Below, piece after piece: positions 21,732-30,336 of a stretch of DNA of 40,164 nucleotides. Positions within the stretch are counted from its first letter, which is position 1. Every line of letters starts with the position of its first letter. Both the position numbers and the translations under genes were made by a program. The notes beneath the pieces were generated by a model, which was not told the DNA's origin, did no database searches, and was given only the letters and a program-made list of their open reading frames with translations. This DNA is from Thiobacillus sp. (GTDB taxonomy: Bacteria; Pseudomonadota; Gammaproteobacteria; Burkholderiales; Thiobacillaceae). The stretch is taken from assembly GCA_021166845.1 (NCBI GenBank), contig JAJPEP010000103.1, forward strand, positions 1-40,164, given 5' to 3'.

Positions 21732-24700
21732 TCAGGCGGCGGCCGGTGTTAGTCGGCCCGGCCAGCGGGTGGCCAGCCAGCGGAACAGGGTCGGAATGAC
21801 CACCAGATTCAGCAGGGTAGAACTCAACATGCCGCCCAGCAGGACAATGGCCAGGGGGCGCTCCATTTCCTTGCCGGTGGGGTCGCCAAAAATCAGGGGG
21901 GTCACGGCCAGTGCGGCCGTAAAGGCGGTCAGCAGGATCGGTACCAGGCGATCGCACGCGCCCCGGACGGCGACTTCGGCCAGGCTCAATTGCGGCTCGA
22001 ACTGCATCAGGTGCTGGTAGCGAGAGACTAGCAGCAGGCTGTTGCGCGTCGCCACTCCGAACAGCGCCACCATGCCGATCATGGACGAAACATTCAGGGT
22101 CTCGCCGGCCAGCGCGAGCGCGAATACGCCACCAATCAATGCCAGCGGCAGGTTGAGCATGATCAGCAACACCAGCGACCAATTGCGGAACGCCTGAAAC
22201 ATGATGAGCGTCATCAGCACCAGTGCGGCGGCCCCGGACATCAACAGGTTGCGCGTGGCACGCTGCTGGCCCTCGAAATCGCCACCGATCTCCAGTGCGT
22301 ACCCCGGCGGCAGCTTGACCTTTTCCTTGATGCGGGCCTGCGCTTCGCGCACGACACTATCCAGGTCACGGCCTTCGGTGTTCCACTGCACCACGGCGCG
22401 GCGCGCGCCGCTGTCGCGGTTGATCATGTAAGGTTCCTGCACGGCGGTGAATCGCGCCAGATCCCGCAGCGGGACGACCATGCCTTCCGGCGAGATGAAG
22501 GGCATCTCGCCCAGCGTGCGAATGTCGGCGCGGGCCGTTTCGTTGACCCGCAGGAAAAGGTCGAACGTGCGGTCCTGCTCCAGCACTTTGGAGGCCACCA
22601 CACCGTTGAATGCCTGTTCCACCTGGGCCACGATGGCCCCGGGGGTGAACCCGTAGGCGGCTGCCTCGGCCCGGTTAACGTGCACCTCCACGCCCGGCAC
22701 CAGAATCATCGGCTCCATCTGCAGGTCGACGATTCCGGCAACGCCCTGCACTGCCTGATAGATCTCCTGCTGTTTCTGCTTCAGCACCGCAAAATCCTGG
22801 CCGTAGAGTTTCACTGCCACCTGGGAACGCACCCCGGAGAGGATTTCCGACATGCGATGGGTAATGAATTGCGAGACATTGGTCGACATGCCCGGAATCT
22901 GCGCCAGCTGCTCGCGGATGCGTTGCATGACTTCCGGCACGTTGGGGATGCCCGGTTTCAGCGCGATGTCGAATTCGCTGAAGTTGACCGGCTGGGCGTC
23001 TTCATCCAGCCGCGAGCGGCCGGCACGCTGCGCCAGGCTCGCGACCTCGGGCATTTCGCCGATTCGTTTCTCCACCTCGCGGCCCATGCGCAGATTTTCC
23101 TCCAGAGAGGTGCCGGGCATCATGGTGGCGGCGATCACCAGGTTGCCTTCATGGAAGGGTGGAATGAAGGAGCGGCCCAGTCCCGCGAAGGTGATCGTGG
23201 CCGCCACCAGCAGCACCAGCGTACTCACCATCAGCAACAACGGCCACGCCAGCAAGTGCTGAAGCAGACGCTGATAGCGCGCCAGCAGAAATTCCGAGAT
23301 CGGACCCAGCCCGTATTGGCGCGCGTGCTGCTCGTTTCCCATCAGGTAATAACTAAGCACTGGCACCAGCGTGATGGCCACGATCAGCGAGCTGGCAATG
23401 GCGGCCAGATAGGCGATCGCCATGGGCTGAAAGATACGGCCTTCGATGCCTTGCAGGAAAAAGATCGGGGTGAAAGCCACCAGAATGATGAGGGTGGCGA
23501 AGACCACCGAGTTGCGTATTTCCCGAGAGCCTTCGTAGACGATATCCAGGGCCGGCAACGGCGCGGAGGCCCGCTTGTTTTCGCGCAAGCGGCGCAGGAT
23601 GTTCTCGACGTCAATGATGGCATCGTCCACCACTTCGCCGATGGCGAACACCAGCCCCCCCAAAGTAAGCGCATTGATGCTGATATCGAGCGCCCACAGC
23701 ACCAGAACGCCGGCCATCAGCGACGTGGGGATAGCGATCAGGCTGATCACCGTCGGCCGCCAGCGGAAGAGGAACAACAGCAGGACCAGGGCGACGATGA
23801 TGGACGAATGCAGCAGCGCATCGCGCAGGTTGTCGATTGAGGCTTCGATAAAACTGGCCTGGCGGAACACATTGGGGATCAGCTGCACATCCTTGGGGAG
23901 ATTCTCCGCCATGCTGGCCAGCACTTTTTCCACATTTCGGGTGGTTTCCATGGTATCCGCGCCCCACAGCTTGGACACCGTGCCAATCACAGCCGGACCG
24001 CCAAATATCTGGCCATCGCCCCGTTTCACTTCGCTGCCAAAGCGAACCTCGGCAATGTCGTCGATATGGATCGGCTGCCCATCGCGCATCACGACCAGCG
24101 TCTCGGCCACATCGCGCAGGCTTTCCACCTTACCGTTGGCGCGGATGAAATATTCCTCTTCGGAGCTGGGATAGACGAAGCCGCCCGGCGCCACCAGGTT
24201 GGCGGTGCGTAGCGCCTGCGCCACCATGTCGGTGGATACGCCGTATTTGCGCATGCGCAGAGGATCCAGCAACACCTGGTACTGCTTTACGCCGCCGCCC
24301 ACCGCCACCACCGAAGCCACCCCGGGTTGCGCCAGCAATCGGTTGCGGATGTCCCAGTCGACCAGGGTGCGCAGTTCGTGCTCACGATTGCTGCCCGACC
24401 AGTCCACCAGCCCGAATTTGAGCAGCCAGCTCACCGCCGAAGTCACCGGCATCATCTGTGGCGTCTGCGCTCCGGATGGCAGTTGGCCCTGCACAGCTTG
24501 CATGCGCTCCTGGACGATCTGGCGTGCACGATAGATGTCGACGCCCCACTTGAACACGATGGTGATACGCGACAACCCGACCGAGGAGTTGGAACGGATC
24601 TGGTCGATGTAGGGTGCGCCCTGCAGCACGACCTCAATCGGCCGGGTAACCAGCGTCTCCACGTCCTTGGCGGAATAACCTGGCGCCTCGGTCTGGATCT

Positions 24701-24842
24701 GCACCTGCGGCGGTGCATATTCGGGAAACACGTCCACCGCCATGTTGAGCGCCGCGACGACGGATGCGCCAGCCACAATCAGATACAGCAGAATCACTGT
24801 AATGCGGTTCCTGAGTGACCATCGGATTGCCCAGTCAAACAT
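21732..24842 (-). CDS. Heavy-metal efflux RND permease (CzcA/CusA family)
   Basis: The protein has 1036 residues with the RND pattern: one helix, a large periplasmic loop, five helices, then the same again. The start MFDWAIRWSLRNRITVILLYLIVAGASV and the sequence AIGEVVDDAIIDVENILRR in the TM4 region mark the heavy-metal branch. This TM4 motif differs from both typical CusA (Cu/Ag) and CzcA (Co/Zn/Cd), so the metal cannot be assigned from it. The protein takes metal ions from the periplasm or cytosol and exports them by proton antiport through adaptor and outer-membrane partners. Two adaptor genes precede it and the sensor kinase follows (83-bp gap). There is no outer-membrane factor here. Confidence 0.92.
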   Translation of the reverse strand: MFDWAIRWSLRNRITVILLYLIVAGASVVAALNMAVDVFPEYAPPQVQIQTEAPGYSAKDVETLVTRPIEVVLQGAPYIDQIRSNSSVGLSRITIVFKWGVDIYRARQIVQERMQAVQGQLPSGAQTPQMMPVTSAVSWLLKFGLVDWSGSNREHELRTLVDWDIRNRLLAQPGVASVVAVGGGVKQYQVLLDPLRMRKYGVSTDMVAQALRTANLVAPGGFVYPSSEEEYFIRANGKVESLRDVAETLVVMRDGQPIHIDDIAEVRFGSEVKRGDGQIFGGPAVIGTVSKLWGADTMETTRNVEKVLASMAENLPKDVQLIPNVFRQASFIEASIDNLRDALLHSSIIVALVLLLFLFRWRPTVISLIAIPTSLMAGVLVLWALDISINALTLGGLVFAIGEVVDDAIIDVENILRRLRENKRASAPLPALDIVYEGSREIRNSVVFATLIILVAFTPIFFLQGIEGRIFQPMAIAYLAAIASSLIVAITLVPVLSYYLMGNEQHARQYGLGPISEFLLARYQRLLQHLLAWPLLLMVSTLVLLVAATITFAGLGRSFIPPFHEGNLVIAATMMPGTSLEENLRMGREVEKRIGEMPEVASLAQRAGRSRLDEDAQPVNFSEFDIALKPGIPNVPEVMQRIREQLAQIPGMSTNVSQFITHRMSEILSGVRSQVAVKLYGQDFAVLKQKQQEIYQAVQGVAGIVDLQMEPMILVPGVEVHVNRAEAAAYGFTPGAIVAQVEQAFNGVVASKVLEQDRTFDLFLRVNETARADIRTLGEMPFISPEGMVVPLRDLARFTAVQEPYMINRDSGARRAVVQWNTEGRDLDSVVREAQARIKEKVKLPPGYALEIGGDFEGQQRATRNLLMSGAAALVLMTLIMFQAFRNWSLVLLIMLNLPLALIGGVFALALAGETLNVSSMIGMVALFGVATRNSLLLVSRYQHLMQFEPQLSLAEVAVRGACDRLVPILLTAFTAALAVTPLIFGDPTGKEMERPLAIVLLGGMLSSTLLNLVVIPTLFRWLATRWPGRLTPAAA

Positions 24843-24861
24843 ATGTCAGCCCGTTGTTAAG

Positions 24862-26142
24862 TCAGTGGTCATGATGTTGGTCGCCCGCGTCCGCGCCGGG
24901 TCCAGCCGAAATGCGATAGAGGCCTTCAAGCATCATTTTTCCAGCCACCACCACTTTTTCTCCTGCCTCCACTCCCTTCACCCGCAGCAGCGTGAGCGTT
25001 TCGTCGAGCACCACCACAGGTTTGCGCAGATATTGGCCGGGGGCGGTCTGCACATACACCACCGGGCTAATGGCTTGGCCCAGCACAGCCTGACGCGGAA
25101 CCCAGGTGCCCACGCGTTTGCCCAACTGCAAGCTGATATTCACGGTCTGGCCCACCGCCAACCCTGCCGGGGTCCGGCCAAGATCCACCAGAAATCGCGC
25201 GCGTTGGGTGACCGGGTCCACAACGGGCAACACCTGGGTGATGTGACGCTCCAGCTGACTGCCGTCGGGCAGACTGATGCGCACCGGCAAGCCTGGCCGC
25301 AACAGCGTCCGCTGGTCCGGAAAAACATAGCCTTCCAGCCAGTGCGGGGTGTTGGCAGCCACCATCCGCGCTATCGCCTTACCCACCAGCACGAACTGCT
25401 TCATGGTTCGGTCGCCGGCGTTTACCAGGGAGCCAGGCTGCACAAACAGGTCAGTGACAAAACCATCGGTGGGGGCATCGAGAATGATGTGCTCCACGAC
25501 TTGGCCGTGCTCGATGAGGTCAGCAATTTGCTTGTCATTCATGCCCCACCAGCGCAGGTTTTCCTTGGCATCCTTGAGATAGTTCGGCAAGCGTCCCTCT
25601 TCGCGCAGTACTTGCAGCTTTTCTTCGTTCTTGAGGAATTCAAGGTACCCTCTTTGGGTGGTGATGAACTCCGGATTGAAGACAGACGCAAGGGGCTGAC
25701 CTTTGCGTACGCTGTCCCCCGCCCGCACATACACCGCCACCACCTGACCACTGACGGCGATGTTCACGTCAACCATGGCCTGGCTGTTGGGAACGACCAG
25801 ACCATAGGTCTTGATCATGGATACCTGCGGGCCGGCTTGGACCTGAGCCAGGCTGAACAGGCTTTCCTGACCCTTCACGTTGGGCGGCAACTTCACCTCC
25901 CTAACGGCCGCTTTTTCCGACGCCGAAGCAGTCGACGCCGAAGCAGTCGACGCCGGAGCAGTCGTCGCCGGAGCAGTCGTCGCCGGAGCAGTCTGGCCGA
26001 ACATGCGCGGATCGCTATGCCCCAGCGCCAGGGGCGTCATCGCTGCACCGACACCGATGAAGGTCAACAGGCCAATTCCCTGCCGCCATGGTTTCTGCCA
26101 CGCAAATGGCTTGGGAATACGTCCAGCCGGCTCAGTGCGCAT
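24862..26142 (-). CDS. RND efflux periplasmic adaptor (large), second of two
   Basis: The protein has 426 residues, overlapping the first adaptor by 11 bp. One N-terminal helix (GIGLLTFIGVGAAMTPLA) is followed by HSDPRMFGQ and a low-complexity Thr/Ala/Ser linker made of short repeats (25913-25990). The adaptor body contains a barrel strand (GQVVAVYVRAGDSVRKGQPLASVFNPEF), an alpha-hairpin (LKNEEKLQVLREEGRLPNYLKDA), IILDAPTDGFVTDLFVQPGSLV, and a C-terminal membrane-proximal domain with a His-rich end (GDQHHDH). It bridges the RND pump and an outer-membrane channel and may bind metal through the terminal histidines. Confidence 0.9.
   Translation of the reverse strand: MRTEPAGRIPKPFAWQKPWRQGIGLLTFIGVGAAMTPLALGHSDPRMFGQTAPATTAPATTAPASTASASTASASEKAAVREVKLPPNVKGQESLFSLAQVQAGPQVSMIKTYGLVVPNSQAMVDVNIAVSGQVVAVYVRAGDSVRKGQPLASVFNPEFITTQRGYLEFLKNEEKLQVLREEGRLPNYLKDAKENLRWWGMNDKQIADLIEHGQVVEHIILDAPTDGFVTDLFVQPGSLVNAGDRTMKQFVLVGKAIARMVAANTPHWLEGYVFPDQRTLLRPGLPVRISLPDGSQLERHITQVLPVVDPVTQRARFLVDLGRTPAGLAVGQTVNISLQLGKRVGTWVPRQAVLGQAISPVVYVQTAPGQYLRKPVVVLDETLTLLRVKGVEAGEKVVVAGKMMLEGLYRISAGPGADAGDQHHDH
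25913..25990. repeat. 15-base tandem repeats in the adaptor linker
   Basis: Repeated GCCGAAGCAGTCGAC and GCCGGAGCAGTCGTC units (about five) encode an Ala/Thr/Ser-rich linker. All units keep the frame, so the number can change without breaking the protein. Confidence 0.8.
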
Positions 26143-27001
26143 GATCCGGCTCCCCCAGGCTCACACTCGTCTGCAGGCCTGCAGGCAAGGCCACTCCATC
26201 AGGCGGGTTGCCGATTAATTTGAGCCGCACACGCTGACGCTGATTGATCGGGTTGGCAAAAGCAAATATCTGCTGCACGACTGCCGGGATCGCCACCTCG
26301 CCACGGCGGGCATCGGCCACATAGACAGTGGTTCGCTGCCCGGGTTTGAGTTTGCCCGTTACCCGGACCGGCAGACTGGCCTCCACCTGGATGGCCGCCG
26401 GGCGCGCGATCGTGAGGATGGTGGTGCCGGAGGCGGTGTACTGACCGACCTGGCCGCCGGTGTTGAGGATCTGGTTGTTGACCACGTTCAGGCTATAGAT
26501 GAAGCCGGATTCCGGAGACTTGATACGGATGCGTTTTAACGGTTCGCGGCGGCTTTCCATCTGCTTGATGTCATCCTCCGACATGCCGCGCCAAGTCAGA
26601 TTCATGCGCGCGTCGATGAGCTTCTCGTTACCGGTCATGGAAAACGATTGCACTGCGTCCATGTTGCCGTACAAGGCCAGATAGGTACCCTGCACCGTCT
26701 CAAGCTCTGCGCTCTCCATTTCACCCAGCACCTCATTCCGGGCTACACGCTTGCCTACATAGAGGTTGCTCAGCTTGGTGATGCGCGCATTGATCTTGAT
26801 CACCAGATTGACCAGATGGCGCGGGTCAAAGGCCAGCGTGGCGGGGTAACGGATAGCAGCTTCCGCAGGATGATCGTGGCGATCCTCCCCCGCAGAAGGC
26901 GCTGCAGAAGGCGCGCCGAACATGGATGCATCGGAATGGGCATGCACTGCCGCCTGCAGGCCAAAAAACAAGGGCAACGCCAGAACCAGCTTGCACAGCA
27001 T
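26132..27001 (-). CDS. RND efflux periplasmic adaptor (small), first of two
   Basis: The protein has about 289 residues from ATG 27001; a TTG at 27010 would give MKKMLCKL and is also possible. Neither has a clear ribosome site. It has a signal peptide to VHA/HS, then HSDASMFG (shared with the second adaptor's HSDPRMFG) and a His-rich DRHDHPAE. The adaptor body contains VIKINARITKLSNLYVGKRVARNEVLGEMES and IKSPESGFIYSLNVVNNQILNTGGQVGQY, and ends GEPDHAH. The sigma-54 promoter at 27037-27051 gives a very short leader (about 24 bases). It leads the efflux-kinase-regulator operon, so the regulator would autoregulate its own production. Confidence 0.88.
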   Translation of the reverse strand: MLCKLVLALPLFFGLQAAVHAHSDASMFGAPSAAPSAGEDRHDHPAEAAIRYPATLAFDPRHLVNLVIKINARITKLSNLYVGKRVARNEVLGEMESAELETVQGTYLALYGNMDAVQSFSMTGNEKLIDARMNLTWRGMSEDDIKQMESRREPLKRIRIKSPESGFIYSLNVVNNQILNTGGQVGQYTASGTTILTIARPAAIQVEASLPVRVTGKLKPGQRTTVYVADARRGEVAIPAVVQQIFAFANPINQRQRVRLKLIGNPPDGVALPAGLQTSVSLGEPDHAH

Positions 27002-27036
27002 TTTTTTCAATCGTGAAAATTGATATACAGCGATAA

Positions 27037-27051
27037 GCAAGCCCTGTGCCA
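27037..27051 (-). promoter_or_regulatory. Sigma-54 promoter of the efflux-sensor operon
   Basis: Minus strand TGGCACAGGGCTTGC, the best match in the window to TGGCACG-N4-TTGC, with GG at 27049-27050 and GC at 27037-27038. The predicted start is near 27025, in front of the first adaptor gene. Confidence 0.78.
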
Positions 27052-27217
27052 GGCATTACCACTTCATCTCAGGGATCGCAATTTCCAGCGCCGCCCGCCT
27101 ATGCCCCGCTGTCTTTCGGCTTGCTTAGCGTGATCGTAGTGAGGGAGGTCCTCCGATCACCCGAAGCATGGGTGCGTCGGTATCTCGAATCCTCCAGCTG
27201 GTCGCCATGGCGAAAAA

Positions 27218-27243
27218 TGTTTCATGCGTTCCGTAATGAAACG
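27218..27243. promoter_or_regulatory. Activator site of the efflux-sensor operon
   Basis: TGTTTCAT (27218-27225) and ATGAAACG (27236-27243) are perfect inverted arms 10 bases apart. 27227-27242 reads CGTTCC-GTAAT-GAAAC, as at 494-509 and 7740-7755. It is 176 bp upstream of the -24 element, acceptable for an enhancer that needs DNA looping. The remainder of 27052-27484 has a GTGATCG/CGATCAC inverted repeat at 27130-27160 and no gene that I can support. Confidence 0.6.
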
Positions 27244-27484
27244 AAATGCAAGCATCCGGCATGGCTGGACGTGAAAAGCCGGCCGACGGCTGCCGATCAC
27301 CCCATATACAAAATGGAAATGGTCACTTCCAGATACAGTAACCGACCGTCACGATGTCAAAAGCCGAACGGCTCTTCCCAAGCAGTGATGCCGACTCGAA
27401 CCGGCGGGCGCCGGCGGCGCATCCCCGTCCTCCCGGGCCACGTTTTCCCGGTGCTATATCTTCAGAAAGACCGAGGAGATGGCC

Positions 27485-27727
27485 ATGTCCTTTCCGATCG
27501 CGGTGGATTGCCGGCCGGGCCACGGCGGCGAGCCTGTGCCCGGCGCCCTGCATTTCGGTCTGGCGAACGTGACGGTGAAAGCGCTCGTGGACAGCTGGGC
27601 GGGGCGGGATCACCGCTATTTCAAGATTCTGGGCGAGGACGGCGCGACCTGTATCGTCCGCCACGACCTGCCCTCCGGGCTGCCGGAGCTCGCCTTTTAC
27701 GACCGCGGGCAGGAGCCGGCCGGGTGA
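27485..27727 (+). CDS. Small conserved-looking cytoplasmic protein, unknown function
   Basis: The protein has 80 residues starting MSFPIAVDCRPG, chosen because GAGGAGATGG lies just before it. It has no signal peptide or membrane segment. The stretch RDHRYFKILGEDGATCIVRHDLPSGLPELAFYDR looks like a compact alpha/beta fold. Its stop overlaps the GTG start of the hydrolase gene (GTGA at 27724-27727), so the two are translated together. I do not recognise the family; the start, coupling and coding pattern make it a real gene. Confidence 0.7.
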   Translation: MSFPIAVDCRPGHGGEPVPGALHFGLANVTVKALVDSWAGRDHRYFKILGEDGATCIVRHDLPSGLPELAFYDRGQEPAG

Positions 27728-28818
27728 CCGCCAGGCTCTGTTCCGTGCTGGTGTGCCTGGCGTGGCTGGCCGGCTGCGCCACGCCTGTGGTGCAGCCGCG
27801 CGGGGCGCATCCGGCTGTCCCGCGTCTGGAGGCCGGGCGCGTGATCGCCGCCGACGGTGCGGCATTGCCCCTGAGCGTGTGGCGGCCGCACGGGGCGCCG
27901 CGTGCCATCGTCCTTGCCCTGCATGGCTTCAACGACTACAGGCTGGCCTTCGCCGAGGTGGGGCCCTTCCTCGCCGCCGGAGGGATCGCCACCTATGCCT
28001 ACGACCAGCGCGGCTTCGGCGCCACCGCCCGGCGCGGCATCTGGCCCGGCGCGGAACTGCTGGTGGACGATGCCAGGAGGGTGGCTGCATTGCTGCGCCA
28101 GCGGCATCCCGGCCAGCCGCTCTACCTGCTGGGGGAGAGCATGGGGGGCGCGGTGGCCATGAGCGTCCTCGCCGAAACGCCGGAAGCGGCCGACGGGGCG
28201 GTGCTGGTGGCCGCGGCGGTGTGGGGCCGGACGACCATGAATCCGCTGCAGCGTGGCGCGCTGTGGCTGGCGGCGCACAGCTTCCCGGGAATGCGGCTCT
28301 CCGGCCGCGGGCTGGGCATCACGGCCTCCGACAACCAGGCGATGCTGCGCGCGCTGAGGAATGACCCCCTGGTGCTCAAGGAGGCCCGGGCTGACACCCT
28401 GTGGGGCCTGACCAACCTGATGGACCGTGCGCTCGCCGCCGCGCCCATGCTGTCGGTGCCCGCCCTGGTCCTCTACGGCGAGCATGACGAGATCATCCCG
28501 CGGCGCCCCACCTGCCGGATGCTCTCCGTCCTGGCTTCCTCGGCCCGGATCGCGATCTACCCTGACGGCTACCACATGCTCACCCGCGACCTCGGCGCCA
28601 GGGTGGTGCTGGAAGACGTGGCCGCATGGCTGGCCGATCCGGCGGCGCCCCTGCCTTCCGGGTTCAATGCGAATGGGCGGGTGTCGATTTGCGGCTGGAA
28701 CGAAAGCCAAGCTGGCCGCTTGGTCGGGCCGAAGGCTGTTGAGAAGCCAGACCACGCGTGCCCGGTAATTCAAGCGGACCATCCACAAAAAATGCCGTGC
28801 AGAAACGCTTTGGGCTAA
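27724..28818 (+). CDS. Lipoprotein alpha/beta hydrolase (lysophospholipase/monoacylglycerol-lipase-like)
   Basis: The protein has 364 residues with a GTG start in GTGA overlap with the previous gene. The lipobox LAGC after a short signal makes it a lipoprotein. Catalytic signs are LALHGFNDYR (oxyanion loop), YDQRGFG, the nucleophile in GESMGGA, the acid in YGEHDEIIP, and the histidine in YPDGYHMLTRD. This is the serine aldehyde/lysophospholipase (Hydrolase_4) type, cleaving acyl esters of lipids at the membrane. After about residue 315 the tail (NGRVSICGWNESQAGRLVG and onward) no longer looks like the family and may be read-through of a lost stop. Confidence 0.88.
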   Translation: MTARLCSVLVCLAWLAGCATPVVQPRGAHPAVPRLEAGRVIAADGAALPLSVWRPHGAPRAIVLALHGFNDYRLAFAEVGPFLAAGGIATYAYDQRGFGATARRGIWPGAELLVDDARRVAALLRQRHPGQPLYLLGESMGGAVAMSVLAETPEAADGAVLVAAAVWGRTTMNPLQRGALWLAAHSFPGMRLSGRGLGITASDNQAMLRALRNDPLVLKEARADTLWGLTNLMDRALAAAPMLSVPALVLYGEHDEIIPRRPTCRMLSVLASSARIAIYPDGYHMLTRDLGARVVLEDVAAWLADPAAPLPSGFNANGRVSICGWNESQAGRLVGPKAVEKPDHACPVIQADHPQKMPCRNALG

Positions 28819-28840
28819 ATTGCCATAGACCCGCGAAGGG

Positions 28841-30301
28841 ATGCCGACAGGGAGCAGCGCATTGGATCAGGCCCGATCAAAACCACTAAAAACCATTGGC
28901 CTTGCCATCGGCGCACTCATCGGGCTACTGATCCTCGTTGCGATCGCCCTGCTCTTTTTTCTGGACATCAACGCCTACAAGCCCCGGATCGAAGCGGCCG
29001 CCTCGCGCCTGTCGGGGATGGACGTAAAAGTCGGCGGCCGCATGGGCATGGACGTCTTCCCGACCCTGCGCCTGACAGTGGAAGACGTGCGCATCCGCAA
29101 CCGGGAAATGGACCTTGCCACCGCAAAGGTGGCGCGGATCGGGGTCGATCTCCTCCCCCTGCTCCACAAGGAGATCCGGACCAACAGGATCGCGCTTGAA
29201 CAGCCAATCCTGTCCATCGAGAAGGGGCGTGATGGCACATTCAACTTCGAGAAGCCGAAAGAGGACCGAGGCCTCTTGCCCGCCCTCAACCTGGCAAACG
29301 TATCTTTTTCAGACGCGACGATCCGCTACGCGGACAAGCGAACCGGAGCGGGATTCGAGGCCGGTGATTGCAGCCTGGATGTGAGCCGCCTGCAGCTTTC
29401 GGGCAGGGAACGCCCGGGCATCATGAAACACCTTTCCCTGGTGGCGGAACTCGTCTGCGGCGCGGTCCGAACCAAGGACTACGCCGCATCCGACCTGAAG
29501 GTTTCGGTTGCCGGGCAGCGCGGGGTCTTCGATCTCAAACCGCTCACGATGCGGGTCTACGCCGGGCAAGGTTCGGGGAGCATACGGGCGGACTTTACGG
29601 GCGCTGTTCCGCTCTACCATGTCCGCTATTCCCTTTCACAGTTCCGCATCGAGGAGTTCCTCAAATCCGTTTCGCCGCAGAAGTCCGCCGAAGGGTCGAT
29701 GGATTTCTCCGCGAACCTGACGATGCGGGGAGAGACCGTGAACAAGCTGAGGCAGACCACGGCGGGGCAGATCTCGCTGCGTGGCAAGAACCTTATCCTC
29801 AATGGCCAAGACCTCGATCAGGCGTTCGCCCGGTTCGAGTCCAGCCAGACCTTCAACCTCGTGGACGTGGGCGCCTTCTTCTTTGCCGGTCCGGTCGGCA
29901 TGGCGGTCACCAAGGGATACGACTTTGCGAGCATTCTGCAAGGATCGGGGGGCCGCAGTGAGATCCGGACGCTCGTCTCGGACTGGAAAGTCGAGCGTGG
30001 CGTTGCGCTGTCGCAGGACGTCGCCATGGCAACGAACGAGAACCGGGTCGCCCTCCAGGGCGGGCTCGATTTCGTCAACGAGCGGTTCGATGACGTGACC
30101 GTCGCATTGATCGATGCCAAGGGCTGCATCAAGGCGCAGCAAAAAATCCATGGCCCTTTCAAGGAACCGGTGGTGGAGAAGCCGAGCACCCTCAAGGCAC
30201 TCACCGGGCCAGTGGTCAGGCTGCTCGAGAAGGTGGGACGACTCTTTCCGGGTGGAGCGTGCGAAGTGTTCTATGCCGGTTCGGTCGCGCCGCCGAAGTA
30301 A
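28841..30301 (+). CDS. AsmA-family protein
   Basis: The protein has 486 residues. It has an N-terminal anchor helix (TIGLAIGALIGLLILVAIALLFF). The AsmA opening is DINAYKPRIEAAASRLSGMDVKVGGRMGMDVFPTLRLTVEDVRIRN, and the C-terminal AsmA part is GSMDFSANLTMRGETVNKLRQTTAGQI, up to the ALTGPVVRLLEKVGRLF end. AsmA-like proteins move or organise phospholipids between membranes. AAGGG directly touches this ATG, so the TTG at 28862, seven codons in with GGGAG at good distance, may be the true start. It runs toward the acyl-ligase gene; 30302-30336 has no clear terminator. Confidence 0.9.
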   Translation: MPTGSSALDQARSKPLKTIGLAIGALIGLLILVAIALLFFLDINAYKPRIEAAASRLSGMDVKVGGRMGMDVFPTLRLTVEDVRIRNREMDLATAKVARIGVDLLPLLHKEIRTNRIALEQPILSIEKGRDGTFNFEKPKEDRGLLPALNLANVSFSDATIRYADKRTGAGFEAGDCSLDVSRLQLSGRERPGIMKHLSLVAELVCGAVRTKDYAASDLKVSVAGQRGVFDLKPLTMRVYAGQGSGSIRADFTGAVPLYHVRYSLSQFRIEEFLKSVSPQKSAEGSMDFSANLTMRGETVNKLRQTTAGQISLRGKNLILNGQDLDQAFARFESSQTFNLVDVGAFFFAGPVGMAVTKGYDFASILQGSGGRSEIRTLVSDWKVERGVALSQDVAMATNENRVALQGGLDFVNERFDDVTVALIDAKGCIKAQQKIHGPFKEPVVEKPSTLKALTGPVVRLLEKVGRLFPGGACEVFYAGSVAPPK

Positions 30302-30336
30302 GTGGATTGCGGGTGGCGTAGCGACGACCAGCGCCG

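Noticed and set aside
22680-23840. Long plus-strand reading frame (386 codons) opposite the RND permease
   Set aside because: High GC gives long antisense frames; its composition (rich in His, Gln, Arg, Asp) and lack of any motif mark it as a shadow of the minus-strand gene.
25913-25990. CRISPR array
   Set aside because: Units are 15 bases without spacers and encode an in-frame linker. No array or cas gene is seen in the window.
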